Positions 42,275 to 51,770 of a stretch of DNA of 64,000 bases are shown piece after piece. The notes under the pieces are model-generated. The model was given only the letters and a program-made list of their open reading frames with translations, was not told the DNA's origin and ran no database searches. Made by a program: the position numbers and the translations under genes. The DNA comes from JABSQH01 sp965230015 (GTDB lineage Bacteria > Actinomycetota > Acidimicrobiia > Acidimicrobiales > Ilumatobacteraceae). Each line of letters starts with the position of its first letter. Within the stretch, counting starts at the first letter, position 1. The stretch spans positions 1 through 64,000 of the forward strand of contig CBDDKF010000021.1 of the NCBI GenBank assembly GCA_965230015.1, read 5' to 3'.

Positions 42275-43975
42275 TCACCCGCCGTACACGATCGGTTGCG
42301 CGTTGGCGGCGGCGGCGCAGCTCGCATCAACGGCATCGAGGTCGTCCCAGAATGCACGTGCGATCTGCTGCGCACACTCGCTCGTGCGCACCGGCACGTG
42401 GCCCTCGTATTCGAACACCAGGCGTGTCGCATTGGCGAGCTGATCGGCGACCGCCAGCCCGTCGGCGGGCAGGGTCGAGCTGTCGAGCAGACCCACCACC
42501 ACCAGGGCTGGGACGTCGCTGGCCACCGGCTCGTTGAATTGAAGGTCGGCGGGTGGCACGTCGACGATCTCACACGGCATGTTCGACAGGTAGCCCAGGT
42601 GCTCCCAGGGACCGTCGGTGGCCACTGCACTGTCGACGGTCGCCATCACCCGCTCGGGGTCGATGCCGAAGTCGTGACACACCGCGGCGGCGCTCAGCCC
42701 GAGTCCGCCGTCGGCAATGCCCAGCAGCGATGCCGCGCTCGCGTCGATCAACGAGTCGTCGCCGGCGGCGATCGCGGCCACGATGCCCGGGATCGCCGGC
42801 AGCGTCGCGGGATCGAGCAGCTCGCCGATGCCGAAGGCCAGATCGCGCCCGTCGATCGACACGGTTGCCGGCTCGCCGGTCAACGGGTGGGTGATCTCGA
42901 CAGGCCGCGGGGTCTCATCGAGTCGGGCAACTGCGGCGTCGAGGTTGGCGCGTACGTCACCGAACGATGCAGTGCATTCAGCCGATGCGGCGCAGCCGTC
43001 GACGACGGTCTGGAACACCGCATCGACCGCCGCGCCGACCGTTGCCGGAGCCCAGATGGCCGTGTCGGGCGGCGTCGCCGAGTCGATGACCGCTGCACGG
43101 ATCGCGGCGGGGTGCTGGCGCAGGTACTCCAGCATGTAGCGGGTGGAGTACGACTCGCCGTACACGTTCCACTGAGCGATCCCGAGCGCCGACCGCAGCT
43201 GCTCGAGATCTTCGATCGCGTTGTTGGTGTTGTACTGCGCCAGATCCCAACCGTCGGCCTGCAACCGATCAAGGCACAACTGCCAACCGTCGAGCAGCGT
43301 GGCGTACTCGGCATCGATCGACTCGTTTGCCGCGAACACCGAGATGGCGGTGTCGTACAGCTCGGGGCACCCACTCTGGGGAATTCCGCTGTCGTCGCCG
43401 GGCACCGGCGAGTTGCCGCGCGTGTCGACGAGGATCAGGTCGCGCGTGCCTTGGACGTCGACGTTGGTGAACGGAATGAGGCTGTTGTACGCGCTCCCCC
43501 GTGGGCCGCCGGGCAGATACACGATCGGGTCGGCACTGCGGTCGGCGGGAGCGGCGGCCGATTCCCAGATGTAGTAGGTGACGTCGATCCGCCGAGCGTC
43601 GTCGTCGGTGGCTCCGTAGTCCTCCACGGTGTTCATCGACCAGCACGACAGTCGCGGCGAAGCCGCACCCTCGGGGATGCGGTCTTCGACGTAGCTCGGG
43701 AGCTGATCGGCGCAGTCGAGCTCGGTCACCGTTACGTCCGGGTCGACCACGTCGGCGACCGTACTGCTGGTGGTCGTCGATGCCGCCGCCGTCGTCGTCG
43801 GCTCCATCGTCGTCGATGGCACTGTCGAGGCCGAGTCGGTCGTGGTTGGCGTTGCTGTCTCGGCCGTCGATTCGACCATCCCCGCCTCGGTCGTGGTCGC
43901 GCTGTCATCGTCGCTGGCACATGCGGCCACCGCGAGAACGCCGACCATGAGCAGTGCCATTCTGCCGTTTCGCAT
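42275..43975 (-). CDS. Lipoprotein alpha/beta hydrolase (TAP-like peptidase)
   Basis: A 566-residue exported lipoprotein (lipobox VAAC at about residue 17) with a Thr/Ser-rich spacer and an alpha/beta hydrolase domain of the tripeptidyl aminopeptidase type. The oxyanion region is VYLPGGPRGSA, the nucleophile elbow is VYGESYSTRY (Ser), and the C-terminal TAP-like region holds VVVGLLDSSTLPADG and FEYEGHVPV (His). It probably cleaves peptides or esters at the cell surface. It ends 13 bases before the CoA transferase ATG, so it may head that operon. Confidence 0.85.
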   Translation of the reverse strand: MRNGRMALLMVGVLAVAACASDDDSATTTEAGMVESTAETATPTTTDSASTVPSTTMEPTTTAAASTTTSSTVADVVDPDVTVTELDCADQLPSYVEDRIPEGAASPRLSCWSMNTVEDYGATDDDARRIDVTYYIWESAAAPADRSADPIVYLPGGPRGSAYNSLIPFTNVDVQGTRDLILVDTRGNSPVPGDDSGIPQSGCPELYDTAISVFAANESIDAEYATLLDGWQLCLDRLQADGWDLAQYNTNNAIEDLEQLRSALGIAQWNVYGESYSTRYMLEYLRQHPAAIRAAVIDSATPPDTAIWAPATVGAAVDAVFQTVVDGCAASAECTASFGDVRANLDAAVARLDETPRPVEITHPLTGEPATVSIDGRDLAFGIGELLDPATLPAIPGIVAAIAAGDDSLIDASAASLLGIADGGLGLSAAAVCHDFGIDPERVMATVDSAVATDGPWEHLGYLSNMPCEIVDVPPADLQFNEPVASDVPALVVVGLLDSSTLPADGLAVADQLANATRLVFEYEGHVPVRTSECAQQIARAFWDDLDAVDASCAAAANAQPIVYGG

Positions 43976-44003
43976 CGTGGAACACCGTGCCACAATGCGG
44001 GCA

Positions 44004-45062
44004 GTGGAACAAGAGCCAACCATCGACACGCTTCTCGCTCGTCATCGCGTGCCCGGGGCCGCGTGGGCCATCGTCGACACCGACCACTGGACCACTGCCA
44101 CTGCCGGTGTCGATCCGGCGACCGGAGATCCGATCACCGTCGACACCCGGTTCCAGATCGGATCGTTGTCGAAGCCGTTCTGTGCGCTCGTGGCGTGCCT
44201 CCTGGTCGATAACGGAACCGTGCCGTGGGACGACGACCTCTCATCGTGGGCACCCGACACCAACGGGCTGCTCGAACGCAACGGACACGACGGTGCCGTC
44301 ACCGTGGCGCGGCTGCTGTCGCACACCGCAGGCATTGGCGTCCACGGCTTCATCGGCTACGCGCCCGACGAACCGATTCCCACGCGGCGCGAGGTGATAC
44401 TGGGACGATCCGACGAGCCGCCCGGAACCGTCAACTCCGGCGCGGTCACGATGGAGCTCGACGCGGGCGTCGAGTTTCGCTACTCCGGTGGCGGGTACCA
44501 ACTGCTCGAGCTCGCGCTGCAGGAGGCGACGAGCGACGACTTCGCGGCGCTCGTCGACCGGCTCGTGCTCTCACCCGCATCGATGAGCGCGACGGGGTTC
44601 GCCGAGCCGCCGAACCCCTCGGCAGGTTCCTTCGACGGCGAAGTCCTCCCCGAGCACCACCGCCGATACCCCGAGCGGGCAGCCGCTGGCCTGTGGTCGA
44701 CCGTCGACGATCTCGCCCGCTGGCATGTCGAACTGCTCGCCGCGCGCCGTGACCCCGGCCACCGCTGGCACCGAGCGGTCGCACTGATGGCCACGCCGGT
44801 CAACGTGTCGGCGTCCACCGACGACGACGCGCCGCAGCCCGGTGGCCACGGACTACGGCTCGACTCGTTGTCCGCGCCACGCTGGGCCGCACATCGGGGA
44901 CGCACCCTCGGGTTTGCCGCAACGAATGCGCTCGATCTTCGCGGCCGTTTCGCGGGGGTGGTGGTGACCAACGGTTTTCCGGGCGGTTCCGACGTCGGCG
45001 ATGAGCTGCTGATCGAGGCCAGTCTCACGCAGCAATGGGACGGCTGGCGGCCGCTGCACTGA
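44004..45062 (+). CDS. Serine hydrolase of beta-lactamase family (cytoplasmic)
   Basis: A 352-residue beta-lactamase-fold hydrolase without a signal peptide. Catalytic SxxK is RFQIGSLSKPF (Ser54, Lys57) and the Tyr motif is FRYSGGGY (Tyr160). The third KTG-like position reads AAHRGRTLG. Likely an esterase or peptidase. CACAAT sits seven bases before GTG 44004; ATG 43995 is a possible alternative that overlaps this -10-like element. It diverges from the TAP-like lipoprotein gene. Confidence 0.85.
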   Translation: MEQEPTIDTLLARHRVPGAAWAIVDTDHWTTATAGVDPATGDPITVDTRFQIGSLSKPFCALVACLLVDNGTVPWDDDLSSWAPDTNGLLERNGHDGAVTVARLLSHTAGIGVHGFIGYAPDEPIPTRREVILGRSDEPPGTVNSGAVTMELDAGVEFRYSGGGYQLLELALQEATSDDFAALVDRLVLSPASMSATGFAEPPNPSAGSFDGEVLPEHHRRYPERAAAGLWSTVDDLARWHVELLAARRDPGHRWHRAVALMATPVNVSASTDDDAPQPGGHGLRLDSLSAPRWAAHRGRTLGFAATNALDLRGRFAGVVVTNGFPGGSDVGDELLIEASLTQQWDGWRPLH

Positions 45063-45106
45063 CCGGTGGTTGGACTCGATGACAGGGATGCCTTACGTTG
45101 CGCATA

Positions 45107-46204
45107 ATGCCCTCCAAATCCGCCGAGCAGGGACGGTGTGCGGTCATCGTGGTGATGGCCGGCTCGCTCATCGCTGCGGCCTGCTCGTCATCGACGGACG
45201 ACTCCAGCGCAACCGATGCAACGACGAACACCACGCCACCGCCTGCCGCCGCAACGAGCGAATCGACCGCGACCACTACAACCCCGACCGCAGCCGTCAC
45301 AACGACCGCCGACACCGTCGCAACCGCGGGCACGACGGCCGCAGCACTCGTAACGATCGCCGATGTACCCGCGGTCTTCGAAGGTGAACGAGTCGCCGTC
45401 ATCGGCAGCAACGCCTGGCCCCTGGTTGGCAACCTGCTGGCACTCGGGGTGACTCCGGCGGCCATCTACAGCCAGCTCGGCAATCAGGAGCAGCCCGGCT
45501 ACCTCACCGAGTCGTTCGGGGAAGAGCTGGCTGAGGTCCCAGTGCAGTATGTCGATCTCGCCTCGCTCAACCCCGAGGAGCTGGCGCGAGTCGGTGCCGA
45601 TCGCGTGGTGCTGCCTGCGTTCTTCGAGCCGATCATCGCCGACAACCCGATCTGGCAACAGGTGATCGACGGCGGCGCAGGTGCGGTGTATGTGCCGGCT
45701 ACCGATTGGCGCGGGTCACTCCAAGCGCTCGTCGATGCATCCGGTGTCGACGCGTCGGCGACGCTCGCCGAGCTCGACGCGGAGTACGACGTGCGAGTCG
45801 AGGCCATTGCGGATTCGCTCGACTACGACCCCAGTCCGGTCACGTTCAACACGTTCCAGTGGAACGAGGACGGCACCTTCATCCCGACACTGCGCGCTGC
45901 GCCGATCGTGCAGGTGATGTCAGATCTGGGGTTCCAGCTGCACCCCTCGTTGGCGGAGTCGAACGACGGACCTGTCAGCCTCGAGACGGTGCCCAGCATG
46001 GATGCTGACCTCGTCGCCATTCAGGTGCGTGGCGTGGAGTACGACTCGCTCGCCGCCGACCCGCTGTGGTCGACCACCTCGGCCGCAACATCCGGCAATC
46101 AGTTCGAGCGCTTCCAGTTCGGTCAACAAGGTGGCTGGCTCGAGATGTTGGCGCTGCTCGATCAACTTGCGGTCGAGCTCCCGCGTTATCAGCCCGTCAC
46201 ATGA
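45107..46204 (+). CDS. Siderophore/ferric-iron ABC substrate-binding lipoprotein
   Basis: A 365-residue FecB/FepB-type periplasmic-binding protein anchored by lipobox IAAAC. A Thr-rich linker of about 55 residues leads to a cluster B binding fold (ERVAVIGSNAWPLVGNLLALG, LNPEELARVGADRVVLPAF, WLEMLALLDQLAVELPRY). It presents an iron chelate to a permease. TACGTT lies seven bases before the ATG. It is the first gene of a four-gene operon with an MFS carrier and two ABC-exporter-fold subunits, each overlapping the next by four bases. Confidence 0.85.
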   Translation: MPSKSAEQGRCAVIVVMAGSLIAAACSSSTDDSSATDATTNTTPPPAAATSESTATTTTPTAAVTTTADTVATAGTTAAALVTIADVPAVFEGERVAVIGSNAWPLVGNLLALGVTPAAIYSQLGNQEQPGYLTESFGEELAEVPVQYVDLASLNPEELARVGADRVVLPAFFEPIIADNPIWQQVIDGGAGAVYVPATDWRGSLQALVDASGVDASATLAELDAEYDVRVEAIADSLDYDPSPVTFNTFQWNEDGTFIPTLRAAPIVQVMSDLGFQLHPSLAESNDGPVSLETVPSMDADLVAIQVRGVEYDSLAADPLWSTTSAATSGNQFERFQFGQQGGWLEMLALLDQLAVELPRYQPVT

Positions 46205-47403
46205 CGACCCCACCGGCGCCAGACAGTGTCGCCACTCAACCGCGCAGCCGGGCTGTGCACTTCGGCTGGGTGTCGCTGCTCCAGGATCTCGGCTCGAAGA
46301 TGGTGGTGCCGATCCTTCCGCTGTTTCTCGCGCTCCAGCTGGGCGCTTCAGCGTTCGTCATCGGCCTCATCGATGGTGTCGGTGCAGTCAGCGCAGCGGT
46401 TGCCGCACCGATCGCGGGCCGGCTCAGCCAAGGACTACCGGTTCGTTGGGTTCGAGCCGGCTACGGCCTGTCGAGCGCGATGAAGCTCGCGTTGGCGTTT
46501 GCCTCCACGTGGCCGGCAGTGCTCGGCATCCGCATCGCCGATCGCGCCGGAAAGGGGATTCGCGATGCGCCGCGCGACGTGCTGCTCGCCGAGGCCCCAG
46601 CACATCGCCACGGCGCCACCTTCGGCATCCAGCAGGCGATGGACAAGACCGGCGGGTTTCTCGGTCCGCTCGTCGGGCTCGCCGCGTACGAGCTCTCCAA
46701 TCAGTCGTTCGACGCCGTGTTCGTGGTCGCCTTTATCCCCTGCGCGCTGAGCGTCGCGTTGCTGTGGCGTATTCCGCCTGCGCCCGCCCCCACGCGCTCG
46801 ACAACCGACGCACTGCCAACGACGAATGCGCCGGAAACCACGTCATCGCAGGCGTCCTCAGCTCAGCGCAGAGCACTCGTCGCGATCGCGCTGCACTCGC
46901 TGGGATTCGTGTCGGTCTCGCTGTTGTTGTTGCGCGCCCTCGATGTTGATGCAACGGTCGCGCAGATCCTCGTGGGCTACGCGGTGCTCCGCCTGATCAC
47001 CGCAGTCGCCAGCTACCCGATCGGGCGGCTGGTGGACGCGACGTCGGCCCGCGTGGTGACCATCGCGGGAATGCTGGTGTCCGCCGTAGCGATCGCTCAG
47101 ATCGCCGTCGCGACAACGCCCATCGCCGTATGGATCGCCCTCGGCGCAGTTGGGCTCGCCGACGCAATGACCCGTGGCCCGGTGAAGGCCTGGTTGCTGA
47201 GCCTCGGACCCAAAGCGGCAAGCGGAGCAGTACTCGGTGATCGGTCGGCGATCACAGGTATCGCCGGGCTCGTGTCCTCGATCGCTGTGGGCGCAGCATG
47301 GGGTTCCGACGGTCAAGCGGCGCTGCTCGCCGCAGCGACGATCGTTGTGTGCGCAGCGATCGTCGCCACCACTGTCCGGCCGGTGACAGCAACCACGAGA
47401 TGA
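46201..47403 (+). CDS. MFS transporter in iron operon
   Basis: A 400-residue major-facilitator carrier with 12 hydrophobic helices, of the tetracycline-resistance-like MFS_1 type (LLQDLGSKMVVPILPLFLALQLG, RIADRAGKGIRDAPRDVL). A Thr/Ser-rich central loop separates the halves. Within a siderophore-binding-protein/ABC operon it most likely exports a siderophore or recycles it. The ATG overlaps the upstream stop (ATGA), and its own stop overlaps the ABC gene. Confidence 0.87.
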   Translation: MTTPPAPDSVATQPRSRAVHFGWVSLLQDLGSKMVVPILPLFLALQLGASAFVIGLIDGVGAVSAAVAAPIAGRLSQGLPVRWVRAGYGLSSAMKLALAFASTWPAVLGIRIADRAGKGIRDAPRDVLLAEAPAHRHGATFGIQQAMDKTGGFLGPLVGLAAYELSNQSFDAVFVVAFIPCALSVALLWRIPPAPAPTRSTTDALPTTNAPETTSSQASSAQRRALVAIALHSLGFVSVSLLLLRALDVDATVAQILVGYAVLRLITAVASYPIGRLVDATSARVVTIAGMLVSAVAIAQIAVATTPIAVWIALGAVGLADAMTRGPVKAWLLSLGPKAASGAVLGDRSAITGIAGLVSSIAVGAAWGSDGQAALLAAATIVVCAAIVATTVRPVTATTR

Positions 47404-49109
47404 CGCCCAGAACACGGCGGACCGACGAAGCCGATCAACCTCCATCACCGGCGACTGCGCGCGGGCTGGTTCGATGGGTGCTCGGAGCACAACGATGGCG
47501 CATCGCCGCAGGTGCCACCGCCGGCATCGTCTGGATGGGCGCAACCGCCACACTGCCGATCGCCCTCGGCGCGGCCGTGAACAACGCGGTCGAGCCGGAC
47601 CAGAACGCCTCGACCAGCACTGTGGCGTGGTGGGCAGCATTGCTCGTGGCAATCGCGGCCGTGATCGCCATCGCCGGTGCGATCCGTCACCACCTCGCCG
47701 TGTCGCTCTTCGCCGGAACACGCTGGAAGCTCGAACGTCAGGTGACACGGCGAGTGCTGGATCACCGCGGTGGCGATCTCCCGGACGCTGGCACGCTGCT
47801 CGCCGCCTCGCAGAACGACGCGCGTGCGGTCGGCGGCATCGCCGACCTGATGTGTCGCGGTTCGGGTGCCGTGGTCAGCCTGATCGGGGTCGGCGCGGTG
47901 ATGTTGACGACCTCGCCGCTCCTCGGTGTCGTCGTATTGGTCGGGCTGCCCCTCAGCATGTTGAGCCTCGTGCCGATCTGGCGCCCGTACACGCGACGCG
48001 CGGCGGCGGTGCAAGCCACGATGGCGGACGCGTCGGCGACCTCGGCCGATCTCATCGGCGGGCTGCGGACGGTGCGCGGCCTCAGCATGGAACCGAGTGC
48101 GCGCCGATGGTTCGCCCGCAGTGTGCGTGACGTCGAGATTGCGGGTGTTGCTGCCGCCCGCATCGGTGCGGTGTGGCAGGTCATTTCGCTCGCCGTACCC
48201 GGCCTGTTCCTTGCGTTGGTCCTCCTGATCGGCGGCAATCTGACGATCGACGGCTCGATCGACGCTGGCGACCTGGTCACGTTCAGCGGCCTCGCCTCAT
48301 TCCTGGCGATCCCCTTGCAGACCCTCGCCGAGGTCGGCGACGTCTGGGCCCGTGGACTCGCCGGCGCGCGACGCATCGCCGACGTCCTCAACACTCCGGT
48401 GGCAGTCGCGACGGCGCCGACCGGTCGCCGCTCCGACCCGGCTGGGACCACTGGCACGTCCGACACGCCGATGCGTATCGAGCTCCACGGCGCGTCGTCG
48501 AGCGTGATCGACGGATTGGATCTCGTGGCCGAGGGTGCGCTGCACGGTATTCGCAGCACGCACGACGAGATGACCGAAGCACTCCTCGACGTGCTCGGCC
48601 GACGCTTCGCCACCGACGGCCACCAATTCCTGCTCGACGGGATCGAGGTTGGTGAGGAGCATCCCGCCGATACTCGGCGTGACGCGCTCGTCGAGGATGC
48701 CCGCCGACCGTGGCTGCTGGCAGGCAGCCTGCTCGACAACACGACGCTCAGCGCCTCGCTCAGCGAGCACCCCGAACGGGCACGGGTCGCTCGCCAGGCC
48801 CTGCACACCGCAGGGCTCGACGAGTTCCTCGACCGGATGGATCACGATGTCGGCGAAGGCGGACAGCGGTTGTCCGGCGGCCAGCGCCAGCGGGCCGCGC
48901 TGGCCCGTGCGGTCGCCGCTTCGCCGCCCGTGCTGGTGCTCGTCGAGCCGACCAACGCCCTCGACTCGGCCACCGAGATGGTGGTCGCCGAGCGACTCGC
49001 TACTGCACGTCGGGGGCAGACGACGATCGTCATCACCGCGAGCCCCATCGTGCTCGCCGCATGCGATGTCGTGACCGATCTCGGTCAGCCGTCTGGAGTC
49101 ACCCGGTGA
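47400..49109 (+). CDS. ABC exporter-fold subunit with degenerate ATP site
   Basis: A 569-residue half transporter: six helices (about residues 30-325), then a nucleotide-binding domain (about 355-569). The NBD lacks a Walker A; the segment LHGIRSTHDEMTEAL replaces GxxGxGKST. Walker B reads VLVLVEP, with Val515 for the Asp. The H-loop His is Ala547 (VITASP). The signature LSGGQRQR (491-498) is perfect. It can therefore supply only the signature half of one ATP site. The partner encoded downstream (GTGA overlap) has the complementary pattern, so the two form one obligate heterodimer. Confidence 0.9.
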   Translation: MTPRTRRTDEADQPPSPATARGLVRWVLGAQRWRIAAGATAGIVWMGATATLPIALGAAVNNAVEPDQNASTSTVAWWAALLVAIAAVIAIAGAIRHHLAVSLFAGTRWKLERQVTRRVLDHRGGDLPDAGTLLAASQNDARAVGGIADLMCRGSGAVVSLIGVGAVMLTTSPLLGVVVLVGLPLSMLSLVPIWRPYTRRAAAVQATMADASATSADLIGGLRTVRGLSMEPSARRWFARSVRDVEIAGVAAARIGAVWQVISLAVPGLFLALVLLIGGNLTIDGSIDAGDLVTFSGLASFLAIPLQTLAEVGDVWARGLAGARRIADVLNTPVAVATAPTGRRSDPAGTTGTSDTPMRIELHGASSSVIDGLDLVAEGALHGIRSTHDEMTEALLDVLGRRFATDGHQFLLDGIEVGEEHPADTRRDALVEDARRPWLLAGSLLDNTTLSASLSEHPERARVARQALHTAGLDEFLDRMDHDVGEGGQRLSGGQRQRAALARAVAASPPVLVLVEPTNALDSATEMVVAERLATARRGQTTIVITASPIVLAACDVVTDLGQPSGVTR

Positions 49110-50914
49110 GCGCGCCAGCATCGGTACTGCCGACGGCAAGCCCGCAACGGTCGCGCGCACGGGTGGCCCGGCTGCTCTCCGACCGAAGAGGGGCGGTGGC
49201 GCTCGTCGTCGCCCTCACCGCCACCGCGTCGGCCGCCTCGCTGGCGGGACCAGCGCTGATCGGCGCAGTGATCGACACCGCCACCGACGCCACGGTGACG
49301 GCAGACGATCGGCGCACGACCGTGCTCGTGATCGCCGTCGCCTACGTGATCCTCACACTCGTCGGCGGGCTCATCAGCTACGTCGGCGCGGTACGCGCGG
49401 CCGCGCTCGGCGAGTCCGCGCTCGCCGAGGTGCGCACCGAGGTGTTCGACCATGCGTTGGCGATCGACACCACGACCGTGGAACGAGGCGGGGTCGGCGA
49501 CCTGGTCGCCCGGTTGACCGCCGATGTCGACGCCCTGACCACCGTGATTCGGCAGTCGCTGCCGGTCACGCTGTTCTCCACGGCCCAGCTGATCATCGGC
49601 GTGGTGTTCCTCGTGCTCGTTGACGTACGACTGGCCATCGCCGGTGTCGTCGCCGGGGCTCCCGTCGCTGCGCTCGGGGTGTGGTGGTACGCGCGGCACG
49701 CGCCCGTGCGGTACCGAGTCGAGCGCGAGCGGCTCGCGGGGCTCTCGTCGTTGCTGCTCGAGTTGTACCGCGGACGCATGACCGTGCTTGCGCATCGCGC
49801 CGACGGGTCGCTCCGGGCGCGGGCAGTCGACGCCGGAGCGGGCCTGGTCGACGCCGAGTTGTGGACCACGGCGGCACGCAACCGCCTGCGGCCGGCGATC
49901 AACCTCTCGCTGGGTGCGGCTCTTGCGGGAGTGGTCGTCGTCGGCGCCAATCTCGCCGACGACGGAGCGGTATCGGTCGGCGCGGTGATCGCGGCCGCGC
50001 TCTACGTGCTGCGGTTGTTCGGTCCGATCGGTGCGGTGATGGAGCAACTCGACGAGATCCAGCAGGCGACCGCGGCGATGGCCAGATTGGTCGGCGTGAC
50101 CGACGTACCGGTCATCCTCGATCAGGGCGACGCAGCCGATCGACGCGTCGCCGACACGGCGACGATCCCACCACGTGAGCACGCGGCCGACACCGCTGGT
50201 GCAGACGTCGTCGTGCGCGATGTCACGTTCGCCTACCGCCCGGGCGTCCCCGTGCTCGTCGACGTGAGCCTCGCCGTCGCCGCCGGCGAGCACATCGTGA
50301 TCGTCGGTCCGTCCGGAGCGGGGAAGTCGACGCTCGCCAAACTGATCGCCGGCGTGCACGTGCCCGACCGTGGCCAGGTCGTCGTCGGCGGACGGTCGGT
50401 CAACCACACCGCGGTCGCTGCCTCGGTGGCGTTGCTCACTCAGGAGGTACACGTGTTTCGGCGCTCGTTACGCGACAACGTGGCCCTCGGCGTCGACGCG
50501 ACCAACTCGCGGATCGAAGCCGCCCTCCACACCGTCGGCGCACACTGGTGGATCCGTCTCCCCGACGGCCTCGACACCGCGATCGGCGATGGCGCCTACG
50601 AACTCACCGCGCCGCAGGCACAACAAGTGGCCTTGGCCCGCGTGGTGTGCGCCAATCCCTCGGTCGTCGTGCTCGACGAGGCGACCGCCGATCTCGACCC
50701 GTTCGCCGCGGCCGAGACCGAAGCCCACCTCGACACCGCCTTCGCTGGGCGCACCGTCGTGACCATCGCCCACCGTCTCGACGTGACTGCACGCGCCGAC
50801 AGGGTGGTGGTGATGGATGGTGGGCGAGTCGTCGAGGTCGGACCGCATAGCGAACTCGTCCATCACGGCGGCGTGTACGCCGACCTGTGGCACCGCTGGT
50901 CTGCCGCCCGCTGA
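49106..50914 (+). CDS. ABC exporter-fold subunit with degenerate signature motif
   Basis: A 602-residue half transporter with six helices and an NBD. Walker A GPSGAGKST (401-409), Q-loop Gln446, Walker B VVVLDEATADLD (Asp524, Glu525) and H-loop His556 are intact. The signature is LTAPQ (500-504) instead of LSGGQ. With the previous subunit this gives one canonical composite ATP site and one dead site, as in TAP1/2-like and TmrAB-like asymmetric exporters but more extreme. Context with a siderophore-binding lipoprotein suggests siderophore movement, in or out. Confidence 0.9.
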   Translation: MSAPASVLPTASPQRSRARVARLLSDRRGAVALVVALTATASAASLAGPALIGAVIDTATDATVTADDRRTTVLVIAVAYVILTLVGGLISYVGAVRAAALGESALAEVRTEVFDHALAIDTTTVERGGVGDLVARLTADVDALTTVIRQSLPVTLFSTAQLIIGVVFLVLVDVRLAIAGVVAGAPVAALGVWWYARHAPVRYRVERERLAGLSSLLLELYRGRMTVLAHRADGSLRARAVDAGAGLVDAELWTTAARNRLRPAINLSLGAALAGVVVVGANLADDGAVSVGAVIAAALYVLRLFGPIGAVMEQLDEIQQATAAMARLVGVTDVPVILDQGDAADRRVADTATIPPREHAADTAGADVVVRDVTFAYRPGVPVLVDVSLAVAAGEHIVIVGPSGAGKSTLAKLIAGVHVPDRGQVVVGGRSVNHTAVAASVALLTQEVHVFRRSLRDNVALGVDATNSRIEAALHTVGAHWWIRLPDGLDTAIGDGAYELTAPQAQQVALARVVCANPSVVVLDEATADLDPFAAAETEAHLDTAFAGRTVVTIAHRLDVTARADRVVVMDGGRVVEVGPHSELVHHGGVYADLWHRWSAAR

Positions 50915-50925
50915 GCGACGTCGCC

Positions 50926-50966
50926 GACAGACCGCCTCGTCGACTGACCGCTTCGTCGACTAACCG
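50926..50966. repeat. 16-bp tandem repeat between convergent operons
   Basis: The unit GACAGACCGCCTCGTC (50926-50941) recurs as GACTGACCGCTTCGTC (50942-50957), followed by a partial GACTAACCG. It fills the gap between the stops of the two convergent ABC operons. It may act in termination or be a neutral duplication. Confidence 0.5.
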
Positions 50967-51770
50967 TCAGTGCGCGGAGGCCCGCGCCAAGCGGCGGATC
51001 GCGATGGTGCCGAACACCAGCATCAGCCCGGCCGACCACAACAGGGCGTAGGCGATCGGACGGACCAGCTCACCGCCTCGGGCGAGGTGATCAAGCGACT
51101 GCACGTAGGCCGTGGCCGGGTTGGCGCGTACCAGCGGCTGCGCCCAACCCGGATACGCCTCGAGCGGGACCAGTCCTTGGGAGAAGAACAGCAGCACCAA
51201 GAACAGGGCGTTCAGCGGCGGTCCGAGACCCTCCTGCGTTTCCGCCGACGTGGCCATCGCCATTCCGATCCACGCCACGCTGACCGAACACAGCACGGCG
51301 ACCAACACGTACCCGATCGCAGGGCCGACGCCATTCTCGAACCGGAAGCCGAATACGTATCCCAGCGCGACGAGCACAGCAACCGCGGCGACGGCGCGCA
51401 CCACTTCGGCAGCCACAGTGCCCACCAGCGGACCCGACGGGGCGACCGGGAGGGACCGCACTCGGTCCATGTAGCCACCGCGCAAGTCCTCGAACATCCC
51501 GATGGCGGTCCCGATCGAGCCGAACATGATCGCCGAGATGGTCAGCCCTGGAACGAGGCGTTGGGCGTACGGGCCGTCTTCGAACGCTTCGATCGCCGAC
51601 GAGAACACGGCGAGCATCGTGAGCAACAACAGGATCGGGAACGCCAGCGTGGACACGATGGTGAACGGTCGACGGAGAAACCGCAGCACCGACCGGCCCG
51701 TGAACGCCAGATACGCCGACGACCTGCTCGGCGGATCGATCGTCTGCACCGGCGCGACGAATGCGGTCAT
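50967..51770 (-). CDS. ABC-2 type permease
   Basis: A 267-residue six-helix permease of the DrrB/ABC-2 family, with FLRRPFTIVSTLAFPILLLL at the N-terminus, GMFEDLRGGYMDRVRSLPVAP (the cytoplasmic coupling segment, first 20) and FFSQGLVPLEAYPGW. It overlaps the adjacent permease gene by four bases, so the two paralogues likely form one heteromeric channel energised by the ATPase encoded at 52522-53512. DrrAB-type systems export drugs, lipids or natural products; siderophore export is plausible in this context. Confidence 0.87.
   Translation of the reverse strand: MTAFVAPVQTIDPPSRSSAYLAFTGRSVLRFLRRPFTIVSTLAFPILLLLTMLAVFSSAIEAFEDGPYAQRLVPGLTISAIMFGSIGTAIGMFEDLRGGYMDRVRSLPVAPSGPLVGTVAAEVVRAVAAVAVLVALGYVFGFRFENGVGPAIGYVLVAVLCSVSVAWIGMAMATSAETQEGLGPPLNALFLVLLFFSQGLVPLEAYPGWAQPLVRANPATAYVQSLDHLARGGELVRPIAYALLWSAGLMLVFGTIAIRRLARASAH

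Noticed and set aside
47400..49109. Degenerate ABC NBD explained by sequencing errors or a pseudogene
   Set aside because: The frame is intact, overlaps both neighbours cleanly, and its signature motif is perfect. The losses match the complementary retention in the partner subunit.
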